Assembly: GCF_006716345.1 (NCBI RefSeq) | Contig: NZ_VFOX01000001.1 | Location: forward strand, 2,356,001 to 2,420,000 | Source: Microbacterium saperdae | Lineage (GTDB): Bacteria; Actinomycetota; Actinomycetes; Actinomycetales; Microbacteriaceae | Length of the DNA stretch: 64,000 bases | Direction: 5' to 3' | Shown here: positions 7,516 through 17,996 of the stretch, piece after piece | How positions within the stretch are numbered: the first letter of the stretch is position 1 | How the letters are laid out: each line of letters begins with the position of its first letter | Program-made: the position numbers and the translations under genes | The notes under the pieces: model-generated | Told to the model about the DNA's origin: nothing | The model's input: the letters and a program-made list of their open reading frames with translations, nothing else | Database searches by the model: none

Positions 7516-8997
7516 TCATTTGGTCAACCAGCGCAGCGGGATGTCGATGATCACCTCGGTGCCATCGCCCTCGCTGCCGTGCCACTCGATCGTCCCGCCG
7601 AGCTCGCCCTGGATGAGCGTGCGAATGATCTGGGTGCCGAGCCCCTGACCGATCCGCCCCTCGGGGAGTCCGTGCCCGGTGTCCTTCACCGTCACCCGGA
7701 GGCTCTCCTCCGTGCGCGCCGCATCGATCGCGATCACGCCTTCCTGCCCTGCCAGACCGTGTTCGACCGCGTTCGTGACGACCTCGGTGAGGGCGAGGGC
7801 GAGCGGGGTGGCGTATTCGCTCGGCAGCACACCGAAGCGTCCGGTCAGCTGAGTCTGCGCCCGCGTGTTCGGAGCCGAGGCGACCTCGGCCACGAGCTTG
7901 AGCACGCGGTGGAAGACCTCGTCGAAGTCGACCTTCTGCGTCAGCCCCTGCGCGAGCGTGTCATGAACGACGGCGATCGAGTCCACACGGCGCATCGCCT
8001 GCGTGAGCGCGTCCCGCGCCTCGTCGGAATGGGTCCGACGGGCCTGGATCCGCAGCAGGGATGCGACCGTCTGCAGGTTGTTCTTCACGCGGTGGTGGAT
8101 CTCGCGGATCGTGGCGTCCTTGGTGATGAGCTCCTGCTCCTGATGGCGCAGCTCTGACACGTCGCGGCAGAGCACGATCGCGCCGATCCGCGTGCCGTGA
8201 TCCTTCAGCGGGATGGCACGCAGCGAGACCGTCACACCGCGCGCCTCGATGTCGGTACGCCACGGCGCACGACCCGTCACCACGACGGGAAGGGATTCGT
8301 CGACCTGACGGGAGGGCGGGACCAGGCGGGTCGTGACCTCGGCGAGGGACTCTCCCTCCAGCTCGTCATCGAAGCCCATCCGATTGAAGGCGGAGAGCGC
8401 GTTGGGGCTCGCGAACGTGGTGATGCCGTCCACGTCGATCCGGATGAGCCCGTCCGAGGCGCGCGGTGCGCCGCGGCGAGGAGAAGTCGGAGCCGCGAGA
8501 TCGGGGAAGCTGCCGTCCGCGATCATCCGGAACAGGTCGTTCGCGCATTCATCGAAGGTGATCTGCTGGCGAGACGGCGTGCGTACCTCGCCCAGGTTCG
8601 TGTGCCGGGTGACGACGCCGATGGCCGTCGGCGCTCCCGCGCCTCGTCGACCGACGACGATCGGAACGGCCCTGACCCTGGTCGGCGTCTCCTCGAACCA
8701 GTCGGGCGACGAGGAATCGACGATCTCGGCGGAATCGAACGCGCCCTGCACCTGAGTGCGCCACTGCGGCCGCACCCGCTCTCCGACGATGTCGCGGTAG
8801 AAGAGCGTCGCCGCGCCGCTGGGCCGCGCGTGTGCGACGGCGACGAACGACCCGTCGTCGGTCTGGATCCACACGACGATGTCGGCCGATGCGAGGTCCG
8901 CGAGCAACTGCCCGTCTCCCGCGAGGCGGTGAAGCCATTCGACGTCGTTGTCGGTCAGACGGCCCTGCGCGTGGGCGAGATCACTAAGCGTTGACAC
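7516..8997 (-). CDS. pdtaS: PdtaS-type sensor histidine kinase (HisKA_2)
   Basis: A 493-residue soluble kinase with no membrane segment. It has an N-terminal GAF-like domain (to ~150), a PAS domain (~180-285), then the HisKA_2 dimerisation box EIHHRVKNNLQTVASLL with the phospho-accepting His near residue 300, and a HATPase_c domain with NAVEHG, DTGHGLP and GLGTQII. In mycobacteria PdtaS phosphorylates the RNA-binding antiterminator PdtaR and responds to copper and nitric oxide; no pdtaR is in this window. GTG start at 8997 is supported by TAGGCT six bases upstream (leaderless). Convergent with whiB1, as in M. tuberculosis. Confidence 0.92.
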   Translation of the reverse strand: MSTLSDLAHAQGRLTDNDVEWLHRLAGDGQLLADLASADIVVWIQTDDGSFVAVAHARPSGAATLFYRDIVGERVRPQWRTQVQGAFDSAEIVDSSSPDWFEETPTRVRAVPIVVGRRGAGAPTAIGVVTRHTNLGEVRTPSRQQITFDECANDLFRMIADGSFPDLAAPTSPRRGAPRASDGLIRIDVDGITTFASPNALSAFNRMGFDDELEGESLAEVTTRLVPPSRQVDESLPVVVTGRAPWRTDIEARGVTVSLRAIPLKDHGTRIGAIVLCRDVSELRHQEQELITKDATIREIHHRVKNNLQTVASLLRIQARRTHSDEARDALTQAMRRVDSIAVVHDTLAQGLTQKVDFDEVFHRVLKLVAEVASAPNTRAQTQLTGRFGVLPSEYATPLALALTEVVTNAVEHGLAGQEGVIAIDAARTEESLRVTVKDTGHGLPEGRIGQGLGTQIIRTLIQGELGGTIEWHGSEGDGTEVIIDIPLRWLTK

Positions 8998-9003
8998 TCC
9001 CCC

Positions 9004-9009
9004 AGCCTA
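9004..9009 (-). promoter_or_regulatory. -10 box of pdtaS (leaderless)
   Basis: TAGGCT, ending six bases before the GTG at 8997. Confidence 0.6.
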
Positions 9010-9021
9010 CGGCGACTTCGG

Positions 9022-9411
9022 TCAGAGCACTGCCAGGGAGGTCGCCCGCCAGCGACGGTCGAGACCTTCCAGACGGATCGCCACCGCGCGGGTCCGACCA
9101 GGCCCCGCGACGACGGCGACAGCCTCGATGACGCCGTCGAGCGGCTCGGAGACCCTGATCGAACGGATCTCGAAGGTCGGTCGGGTCGGCACCACCCCGC
9201 GCGCGCTGCGCGCCCGAGCCGACAGGTTCGCGCGGCTGACCAGATTGCGATACGCATCCTCACTGAACCAGCGTGCGAGCTGATCGACCTCTCGCACTCC
9301 TGCCAGCGCCTCGAGCACCCCCTGCGTGAGGCTGCGCAGCAGAGGCGCGGGGTCCGGCAGCGCGGCTGTCGAGGTGGGTTGCGGGGCGAAGTACTCGTGC
9401 ACACTCATCAT
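9022..9411 (-). CDS. Conserved actinobacterial protein, Rv/DUF6459-like
   Basis: A 129-residue cytoplasmic protein with no signal or membrane segment. It has an alanine/leucine-rich N-terminal half (LLRSLTQGVLEALAGVREVDQLARWFSEDAYRNL) and a C-terminal beta-rich part ending in RRWRATSLAVL. This pattern resembles the DUF6459 family that often sits near secA in Actinobacteria; that assignment is from memory and tentative. ATG 9411 has GGAG seven bases upstream; a second ATG at 9408 follows directly. The longer frame to 9504 would overlap the DnaA-box region and is less likely. No function is known to me. Confidence 0.65.
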   Translation of the reverse strand: MMSVHEYFAPQPTSTAALPDPAPLLRSLTQGVLEALAGVREVDQLARWFSEDAYRNLVSRANLSARARSARGVVPTRPTFEIRSIRVSEPLDGVIEAVAVVAGPGRTRAVAIRLEGLDRRWRATSLAVL

Positions 9412-9486
9412 CAGTTCACTCCTGGGGAAGACGAAGGCCCAGTCGAGCATGTGCACGGCGCCGCGGAACGGGGTGACGGCAAGGAA

Positions 9487-9495
9487 TGTGGATAA
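9487..9495 (-). promoter_or_regulatory. Perfect DnaA-box sequence (TTATCCACA)
   Basis: The minus strand reads TTATCCACA, the strongest E. coli-type DnaA box. It lies 40 bases upstream of the GTG at 9535, in the divergent gap. The same 13-base string TGTGGATAACTCG recurs at 10462-10474. Confidence 0.5.
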
Positions 9496-9521
9496 CTCGT
9501 ACACGGCACCGGCGGCTCACC

Positions 9522-9527
9522 TACGCT
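9522..9527 (+). promoter_or_regulatory. -10 box of the 9535 gene (leaderless)
   Basis: TACGCT, ending seven bases before the GTG at 9535. Confidence 0.55.
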
Positions 9528-9534
9528 CGGAGCC

Positions 9535-10146
9535 GTGCATTGGGATCGCCTGTTCGAAGACCTCGAAGGTCAGCTGGCTGCGGAGTGGGAGACGGAGCGC
9601 GCGGTGCTGAGCGCGGAGTCGGAACGGCTGCGCATCTCGCGACTGGACCTCCGCAGCCGTCTACGGCAGCTGTGCGGGGCTCGCGCGTCCGTGACGGTCG
9701 AGCTCGCCGACGGCAGGCGACTCCCCGTCTCGCTCCGCGCGCTCGGTGCCGACTGGGTGGCCGCGGAGTCGGCGCCCGGAGACGCACTGCTCGTGGGGCG
9801 ATCGACCAGGATCATGCCTCTCCACGCGATCCATGCGATCCGTGCGGACCACGGCAGTGTCCTCGCGAGCCTCGAAGACGTCGCGGAGCCCGGGAACGCC
9901 CTTCGCGAGCGGATGACCCTCGGATTCATCCTCCGAGACCTCGCCCGACGCCGCGTTCCCGTGCACCTCAGCTTGACGATCGGCGACGATGTGCACGGCA
10001 CGATCGACCGGGCGGGTGCGGATCATCTCGATCTGGCGGTCCATGACGCCGGCACCGCTCGCCTTGCCGCTGCCGTTCAGGGGTTCCGGATCATCCCACT
10101 CACGACGCTCATCGCACTGCGCACCATGGGCGATCAGATGCTGTGA
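9535..10146 (+). CDS. Hypothetical actinobacterial protein, beta-rich
   Basis: A 203-residue soluble protein that I do not recognise beyond its being typical of Microbacteriaceae. The first 45 residues are a charged helix (LFEDLEGQLAAEWETERAVL); the rest shows two similar beta-rich stretches, ASVTVELADGRRLPVSLRAL and VPVHLSLTIGDDVHGTIDRA, each followed by a hydrophobic loop, which suggests a repeated small barrel fold. GTG 9535 is supported by a TACGCT box seven bases upstream. A DnaA-box sequence lies in its promoter. The 3' end overlaps the convergent HTH gene by 13 bases. Confidence 0.7.
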   Translation: MHWDRLFEDLEGQLAAEWETERAVLSAESERLRISRLDLRSRLRQLCGARASVTVELADGRRLPVSLRALGADWVAAESAPGDALLVGRSTRIMPLHAIHAIRADHGSVLASLEDVAEPGNALRERMTLGFILRDLARRRVPVHLSLTIGDDVHGTIDRAGADHLDLAVHDAGTARLAAAVQGFRIIPLTTLIALRTMGDQML

Positions 10147-10412
10147 GGTGTCGACGGGCCCCACACCTCAGGGAAGCTCGCGACCTGCGACTGCCGCCAC
10201 AGCGCCATCCGTCGGGAGTGCTCCACCTGCGCGACGAGGTAGTCCTCCACACTCGACTCCTCGATCCGCCAGCGTGCCGGCGACCCCAGCTGTACTCCGC
10301 GCAGCTCACCTTCGTGCACGAGGTCGATGACCTCGTCGACGCCGATCTGCAACAGCTCAGCGACCTGCGCGGGCGCGAGCAGGCGCGGGACGGCGGGCGA
10401 CGCATCAGGCAT
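10134..10412 (-). CDS. BldC-like small HTH DNA-binding protein
   Basis: A 92-residue MerR/excisionase-type helix-turn-helix protein. The core RLLAPAQVAELLQIGVDEVIDLV is followed by a wing with GVQLGSPARWRIEESSVEDYL, the usual HTH_17 arrangement of BldC. A tail of about 25 residues follows. It could be a BldC-type developmental regulator or a phage-style excisionase; no integrase or phage genes are near, so the regulator reading is better. ATG 10412 has a GGGAGAGA site upstream. It is convergent with and overlaps the 9535 gene by 13 bases, and is divergent from the SAF gene. Confidence 0.75.
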   Translation of the reverse strand: MPDASPAVPRLLAPAQVAELLQIGVDEVIDLVHEGELRGVQLGSPARWRIEESSVEDYLVAQVEHSRRMALWRQSQVASFPEVWGPSTPHSI

Positions 10413-10461
10413 GCGCCCATTCTCTCCCACGTGCCCGGCACGCCCCACTCCCCCCTCCTCC

Positions 10462-10470
10462 TGTGGATAA
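10462..10470 (-). promoter_or_regulatory. Perfect DnaA-box sequence (TTATCCACA), second copy
   Basis: Same 9-mer as at 9487-9495, here 40 bases upstream of the SAF gene ATG at 10511 and 50 bases upstream of the divergent HTH gene. It is immediately followed by a hairpin (10472-10490). Confidence 0.5.
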
Positions 10471-10471
10471 C

Positions 10472-10490
10472 TCGGCGGGGTTCCCGCCGA
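10472..10490 (+). other. Hairpin in the leader of the SAF gene
   Basis: TCGGCGGG (10472-10479) pairs perfectly with CCCGCCGA (10483-10490) around a 3-base loop, 20 bases before the ATG. It could hide or shape the translation start, as no clear ribosome site is seen. Confidence 0.4.
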
Positions 10491-10510
10491 TCTCTGTGAC
10501 GATGTTCGCC

Positions 10511-11131
10511 ATGACCATTCCCTCCCGTCCTCGGCGTGCCTTCTGGGGAGATGTCCGGTTCCTCATCGGCATCGCTCTGATCGTGCTGTCCATCTCCGGT
10601 GTCTGGCTCATCGTCTCGTCATCCGATCGCACGGCTCCCGCGCTGCAGGCGACCAGGACGATCACCCAGGGCGAAGCGCTCGTATCGGGCGACTTCCAGG
10701 TGATCGAAGTCGGACTGGGCACACTCGCCGACGACTACCTGTCGCCGCAGGACCTGACACCGGGACACATCGCGGCGCGGACGGTCGCAGAGGGCGAGCT
10801 GATTCCGGTCTCGGCGGTCGGCGACGCCGACGACAGCCGCACCACCACGATCGTCGTGGAGAGCGGGACGCCCGTCCCCGATGAGGTGGCTGCGGGTGCC
10901 GTGGTGGAGCTCTGGCAGGCACCGCCGCGCGACGACGGCCGCACCTTCGACACCCCCAGGATCCTGGTCGCGGACGTGATCGTGCGCGACGTGCGGACCT
11001 CGGACGGCATGCTCGCGGAGTCGGGCGTCGTCGTCGAGGTGGTGATCGACCGGGCGGACGTCTCGGATGTGCTCGCCGCGGTCACCGGCGGCTCCATGCT
11101 CTCCGTGGTGCCGGTGGGATCGGGATCGTGA
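10511..11131 (+). CDS. SAF-domain membrane protein (CpaB/FlgA-like)
   Basis: A 206-residue protein with a single N-terminal membrane helix (FLIGIALIVLSISGVWLIV) and an outside SAF domain of the CpaB/RcpC type: TRTITQGEALVSGDFQVIEV, then HIAARTVAEGELIPVSAV, and PVPDEVAAGAVVELWQ. In Flp/Tad pili such proteins assist assembly; no tadA, tadB or pilin gene is in this window. ATG 10511 was preferred over 10463, whose sequence overlaps the DnaA box and a hairpin. The stop overlaps the GTG of the CpaE-like gene by four bases, so the two proteins probably act together. Confidence 0.75.
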   Translation: MTIPSRPRRAFWGDVRFLIGIALIVLSISGVWLIVSSSDRTAPALQATRTITQGEALVSGDFQVIEVGLGTLADDYLSPQDLTPGHIAARTVAEGELIPVSAVGDADDSRTTTIVVESGTPVPDEVAAGAVVELWQAPPRDDGRTFDTPRILVADVIVRDVRTSDGMLAESGVVVEVVIDRADVSDVLAAVTGGSMLSVVPVGSGS

Positions 11132-12408
11132 CGAAGATCCTGCTCGCCATCTCCGAGCCGCGTGCGCGCGAGCTGGCGTCCGAACTGGAGCTGGAGGGCC
11201 ACACGGCGGTGGTGACAGCGACGCCGGGCATCGAGGCCCTCCGTGCGCTCCTGGCCGATGTCGAGGCGATCGTGGTCCCGGCGGCGCGTTCGATCCTGAC
11301 CTCCGACCTGATCTCCGCCTGTGATCGTGCCGGCGTCCGCATCCTGGCCCTGGGTGGGACCGACAGCCGCGCACTCGGTCGGCTCGGGATCGGTGCGGTC
11401 CTCCCGAGCGACGCGAGCGGCTGGGCGGTCGCCGCCGCACTGACCCAGGAGATCGCCGCGTCTCCTCCTCCGCAGACACGACCGCAGCCTCGGCTCATCG
11501 CCGTGTGGGGACCTCACGGGGCGCCAGGTCGCTCGAGCGTCGCCGTGCAGATCGCCGTCGAACTCGCGCGTTCCGGCCGTCGAACCGCGCTCGTCGACGC
11601 CGACACCGTCGCACCCTCGCTCGCCCTGCTGTTGGGGCTCAGCGACGATGCGCCGGGCATCGCGGCAGCCTGTCGGCGGGCGGAACTCGGAGGGCTCGAC
11701 GCGCGCGAGCTCACGCGGCTCGCGAGCACGGTCGAGACCAGTGGCGGGGACATCGACGTGCTCCCCGGGATCAATCGTCCGACGCGGTGGCCCGAATTGT
11801 CGGCAGCACGGCTGACGGCCGCACTACAGGCCTGTCGGCGCTGGGCCGATGAGACCGTCGTCGACGTCAGCGCTGCGTTCGACGCGGACGACGAGGCCAC
11901 GTACGACATGGCGGGTCCCCGTCGGCACGCCGCGACGACGGCCTCACTGCGAGAGGCGGATGCCATCATCGCCGTCGCCGCAGCAGACCCGGTCGGCATC
12001 AGTCGTTTCCTCCGCGACCATGCCGAGCTGCGCCGTCTCGCCGGGCCGACGCCGACCAGCGTCGTCGTCAACCGTGTCCGGTCAGGACCGCTGGATATCG
12101 ATGCCCGCGGCCAGATCCGGCGCACGCTGGAGCGCTTCGCCGGCATCACGGACGTCACGTTCCTGCCGTGGGATCAGCGTGCGGCCGATGCCGCTCTGCT
12201 GCATGCCCGCCCGATGTCGGACGTCACACCGCGATCGGCACTGGTGGCGTCGATCCGCAGCCTCGCGGCCTCGATGACGCCGTCCGCCGGCTCGAGCGCT
12301 ACTGGCGGTAGCTCGAGAGGAAGTTCCCGAGCCTTTCGACGGCTTCGCTCAGGACGCGCGGTTCGGGGAGCGTCACGAGGCGGAGGTGATCCGGCGTCGG
12401 CCAGTTGA
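11128..12408 (+). CDS. CpaE/TadZ-like ParA-family ATPase, atypical Walker A
   Basis: A 426-residue protein with an N-terminal receiver-like domain (MTKILLAISEPRARELASEL, to ~110) and a ParA/MinD-type domain beginning LIAVWGPHGAPGRSSVAVQIA near 128. Residues usually lysine in the deviant Walker A loop (KGGxGKT) are missing: the first is replaced by Gly and the second by Arg. ALVDADT, the A' motif, is intact. TadZ proteins often have such degenerate loops and act as polar localisers. GTG start overlaps the SAF gene. The last ~37 residues are Ser/Arg/Gly low complexity and lie antisense to the aminotransferase gene, so the natural end may once have been near 12300. Confidence 0.75.
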   Translation: MTKILLAISEPRARELASELELEGHTAVVTATPGIEALRALLADVEAIVVPAARSILTSDLISACDRAGVRILALGGTDSRALGRLGIGAVLPSDASGWAVAAALTQEIAASPPPQTRPQPRLIAVWGPHGAPGRSSVAVQIAVELARSGRRTALVDADTVAPSLALLLGLSDDAPGIAAACRRAELGGLDARELTRLASTVETSGGDIDVLPGINRPTRWPELSAARLTAALQACRRWADETVVDVSAAFDADDEATYDMAGPRRHAATTASLREADAIIAVAAADPVGISRFLRDHAELRRLAGPTPTSVVVNRVRSGPLDIDARGQIRRTLERFAGITDVTFLPWDQRAADAALLHARPMSDVTPRSALVASIRSLAASMTPSAGSSATGGSSRGSSRAFRRLRSGRAVRGASRGGGDPASAS

Positions 12409-13525
12409 ACCCGGTGCCCTGCACCAGAAGCATGTGCTCGGAGACCAGCAGATCGTAGACGAGCTTCGCGTCGTCTCGGATCTCGTGCACTTCGGGGTCG
12501 AGGCGCGGGAAGGCGTAGAGTGCACCCTCCGGCTTGACGCAGGAGACACCGGGGATCTTCTGCAATCCCTCCCAGGCGATGTCCCTCTGCTCGTGCAGAC
12601 GCCCCGTGGGCGCGATGAGAGCTTCGATAGACTGCACTCCTGACAGCGCGGCCTGCACCGCATGCTGCGAAGGCACATTGGGACACAGCCGCGTCGAGGC
12701 CAGCAGCGTGATCCCCTCGATGAATCCCTTTGCGTGCCCCTGCGGCCCGGTGATCACCAACCACCCTGAACGATATCCGGCGACGCGATACGTCTTGGAC
12801 AGACCGTTGAAGGTCAAGCAGAGCAGATCAGGGGCCAACGTCGCAGTCGGGATGTGCACGGCACCGTCGAAGAGGATGCGATCGTAGATCTCGTCCGAGA
12901 GCAGGAGCAGCTGATGCTCACGAGCGATCTGCACCAGCCCCTCGAGGATCTCCCGGGAGTACACCACTCCTGTCGGGTTGTTGGGGTTGATGATCACGAG
13001 CGCCTTGGTGCGCGGGGTGATCTTCGAGCGGATGTCCTCCAGGTCGGGCTGCCACGCATCCTCCTCGTCACAGAGGTAGTGCACGGGCGTGCCACCGGCG
13101 AGGCTCGTCATCGCGGTCCACAACGGGTAGTCCGGTGCGGGGATCAGCACCTCGTCGCCCTCGTCGAGGAGCGCTTGCATCGTCATGGTGATCAGCTCGG
13201 AGACGCCGTTGCCGAGGTACACGTCGTCCGGCCCGAAGCGCGGGAAGTCCTCGATCTCCTCGTAGCGGCTGACCACTGCTCGGCGTGCGGAGACGATGCC
13301 CTTGCTGTCGCTGTAGCCGTGCGCCGTGGGCAGCGCGGCCAGCATGTCGTGGACGATCTGGTGAGGCGCATCGAACCCGAAGATCGCCGGGTTCCCGGTG
13401 TTCAGCTTGAGGATCTTGTGACCCTCTGCTTCCAGACGCGCCGCCTCGACGAGGGCGTTTCCGCGAATCTCGTACAGGACGTTCTTGAGCTTCGACGACT
13501 GGTCGAAGGTGCGCGATGGTGTCAT
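12299..13525 (-). CDS. alaA: Alanine-synthesising pyridoxal-phosphate aminotransferase (AlaA/AlaT type)
   Basis: A 408-residue class I aminotransferase. The Schiff-base lysine sits in FNGLSKTYRVAGYRSGW near residue 240; the PLP-phosphate and substrate sites show in YLGNGVSELI, PDYPLWTAMTSLAGG, IINPNNPTGVVYS and LLSDEIYDRI. The N-terminal YEIRGNALVEAARLEAEGHKI and the GNPAIFGFDAP phrase are typical of AlaA/AlaT, which makes alanine from pyruvate and glutamate. The ATG has TAGGCT six bases upstream, so the message is predicted leaderless. The C-terminus FLSSYRQ is normal, which shows that the 110-base tail overlap with the CpaE-like gene is due to the latter. Confidence 0.93.
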   Translation of the reverse strand: MTPSRTFDQSSKLKNVLYEIRGNALVEAARLEAEGHKILKLNTGNPAIFGFDAPHQIVHDMLAALPTAHGYSDSKGIVSARRAVVSRYEEIEDFPRFGPDDVYLGNGVSELITMTMQALLDEGDEVLIPAPDYPLWTAMTSLAGGTPVHYLCDEEDAWQPDLEDIRSKITPRTKALVIINPNNPTGVVYSREILEGLVQIAREHQLLLLSDEIYDRILFDGAVHIPTATLAPDLLCLTFNGLSKTYRVAGYRSGWLVITGPQGHAKGFIEGITLLASTRLCPNVPSQHAVQAALSGVQSIEALIAPTGRLHEQRDIAWEGLQKIPGVSCVKPEGALYAFPRLDPEVHEIRDDAKLVYDLLVSEHMLLVQGTGFNWPTPDHLRLVTLPEPRVLSEAVERLGNFLSSYRQ

Positions 13526-13531
13526 CGAGCA

Positions 13532-13537
13532 AGCCTA
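13532..13537 (-). promoter_or_regulatory. -10 box of alaA (leaderless)
   Basis: TAGGCT, ending six bases before the ATG at 13525; it overlaps the stop of the GntR gene. Confidence 0.6.
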
Positions 13538-14230
13538 CAACCGTCGCGAGGACCCCTCGTGCACCGCCGAGGACGACGCCGCCGTCTTCGCCGCGCGCAT
13601 GTGCGCCTCACGCTCTCGACGGCTGCTGTCGATGTGGGACAGCGCGAGCTCTTCGGCGCGGTCGCCGTCACGCTCGCTGATCGCCTGGAACAGCGCCTGA
13701 TGCTGCGCGGCGACGTGCGCGAGATCGTCGTGCTGCGAAAGCCCCCAGCGCAGCTTGCTGCGCATGCCCTGCATGAGGTCGCCCAGCAGCCGATTCTCGG
13801 TGAGGACCGTCACCTGCTCGTGGAAGTCCGCCGCGGCGCGGCGCGATGCGATCGGGTCGCCGGCGGTAGCGCTGATCGTCTCCTCGTCGAGGGTGCGCCG
13901 CAGCTCGTCCAGACCGTCGCGACGGTGACGCTCCGCCGCCAGGCGGAAGGCGAGAGGCTCCAGCACCGAGCGGACCTCGTCGAGATCGGTCATGTCCGCG
14001 GCGGTGAACTCGCGCACGATCGCCCAGGTCCGCGGCCGGAGCGTCACCAGCCCCTCCACCTCGAGGATCTTCAGGGCATCGCGCACGGGTACGCGGCTCA
14101 CTCCGAAGTCGGCCGCCAGGTCCCGTTCGATCAGGCGGCTTCCGGGAGCTCGCACACCGTCGAGAATGGCATCGCGAAGCCAATCGGCGACCCTGGTGGA
14201 TTCGAGAACGCCCTCATCTGCACTGGTCAC
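13535..14230 (-). CDS. GntR-family regulator with FCD domain (FadR subfamily)
   Basis: A 231-residue repressor. The winged-helix domain covers ~10-75 (RVADWLRDAILDGVRAPGS, ERDLAADFGVSRVPVRDALKILEVEGLV), followed by the all-helical FCD ligand domain with metal-ligand residues in DFHEQV and the later His in LSHIDSS. FCD members usually sense organic acids. It ends nine bases before the alaA ATG, so it may be co-transcribed with alaA or regulate it. GTG start at 14230. The ligand cannot be told from sequence. Confidence 0.88.
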   Translation of the reverse strand: MTSADEGVLESTRVADWLRDAILDGVRAPGSRLIERDLAADFGVSRVPVRDALKILEVEGLVTLRPRTWAIVREFTAADMTDLDEVRSVLEPLAFRLAAERHRRDGLDELRRTLDEETISATAGDPIASRRAAADFHEQVTVLTENRLLGDLMQGMRSKLRWGLSQHDDLAHVAAQHQALFQAISERDGDRAEELALSHIDSSRREREAHMRAAKTAASSSAVHEGSSRRL

Positions 14231-14288
14231 TGGCCCCTATTCCCCTCCGTCTGCGCGGTCCCGGCCGCCGATCCGATCGCCGGGTAAG

Positions 14289-14324
14289 GAGAAGGGGCCG
14301 ATCCTCCAGGATCGGCCCCTTCTC
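14289..14324 (-). terminator. Terminator hairpin after secA
   Basis: A perfect 17-bp stem, 14289-14305 against 14308-14324, with a two-base loop. No T-run follows, as often in Actinobacteria. It lies 10 bases past the secA stop and could also stop transcripts from the other side. Confidence 0.85.
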
Positions 14325-14334
14325 ACCGGTGCTG

Positions 14335-17145
<2,811 letters not shown>

Positions 17146-17277
17146 GGATGTCATCTCCCTGTTGGTGGGTCAAAAGCCGGCGGCCGTTCAGGCGATCGCC
17201 AGGCATATGTTGTCATGTTACCGGCCCGTGACCTGCACGTCGCCTGCACGCGTCGTCGACGATCCCGGAGGACTGCA

Positions 17278-17301
17278 TATCGGGTATGCATATACTCGGT
17301 A
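17278..17301 (+). promoter_or_regulatory. Probable PadR operator
   Basis: A 24-base imperfect palindrome (18 of 24 positions symmetric) with arms TATCGGGTATGC and ATATACTCGGTA, 28 bases before the padR ATG. PadR regulators bind such AT-containing palindromes, usually at their own promoter, so it probably mediates autorepression. Local AT content stands out against the region. Confidence 0.6.
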
Positions 17302-17328
17302 TCGCATTCGTCTCGACGGGAGATCAAC

Positions 17329-17925
17329 ATGTCGGTGCGCCAGAGCCTGCTCGCCATCCTGGACCAGGGTCCCTGCTACGGCTATCAGCTGAAGCACGAG
17401 TACGACCGTCGCACGGGGGCGACGTCCTCCCTCAACGTGGGCCAGATCTACAACACGCTCGAGCGCCTCGAACGGGATGGGCTCGTCCGGCGCGGCGAGG
17501 CCGATGAACGCGGTCATGTGTACTGGCAGATCACGGATGACGGCTCTCTCGAGGTCGCGCGGTGGCTGGCTTCGCCCGTCATCCGCCGCAACACCACGCG
17601 TGACGAGCTCGCCGTCAAGCTCGCCGTCGCCGCGACCCTCCCCGGAATCGATGTGGCCGCTGTCATCCGCACACAGCGCGCCGAGTCCCAGGCACAGCTG
17701 CATACGCTGCAGCAGGCGAGATACGCCGGCGAGAACGCCGGTGGTGCGGAGGAACTCGCCTGGACTCTGGTGATGGACTCGATGCTCTTCGCCGCCGAGG
17801 CCGAGACCCGCTGGCTCGATCACGTCGAGGAGCGCCTGTCGCAGCGCCCAGGAACCGCCGCCTCGCTCGCGCTTGCGACCGAGCGCCCGAAACGAGGTCG
17901 GCCCGCGCGGATCGGCGCGGCCTGA
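17329..17925 (+). CDS. PadR-family transcriptional regulator
   Basis: A 198-residue repressor: winged-helix domain MSVRQSLLAILDQGPCYGYQLKHEY through LNVGQIYNTLERLERDGLV, then the basic wing, followed by a C-terminal helical dimerisation domain (Vir_act_alpha_C-like, ~100-180) and an Arg-rich tail. ATG 17329 matches the usual PadR N-terminus; the open frame extends far upstream but that part is the antisense of secA. PadR proteins often control a nearby multidrug or membrane-stress operon; none adjoins here, so it may act only on itself or elsewhere. Confidence 0.9.
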   Translation: MSVRQSLLAILDQGPCYGYQLKHEYDRRTGATSSLNVGQIYNTLERLERDGLVRRGEADERGHVYWQITDDGSLEVARWLASPVIRRNTTRDELAVKLAVAATLPGIDVAAVIRTQRAESQAQLHTLQQARYAGENAGGAEELAWTLVMDSMLFAAEAETRWLDHVEERLSQRPGTAASLALATERPKRGRPARIGAA

Positions 17926-17984
17926 GGCGCCCACACGGCGTTCGCCTGGAGCGGATGCGCAGCCATCGCATCGTCCGCGGAAAG

Positions 17985-17990
17985 TAGGAT
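17985..17990 (+). promoter_or_regulatory. -10 box of the coiled-coil gene (leaderless)
   Basis: TAGGAT, ending six bases before the ATG at 17997. Confidence 0.6.
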
Positions 17991-17996
17991 CAGCAC

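Noticed and set aside
17146..17154. ATG 17154 as secA start
   Set aside because: It sits directly on the GGGAG ribosome site; GTG 17145 has proper spacing and matches family N-termini.
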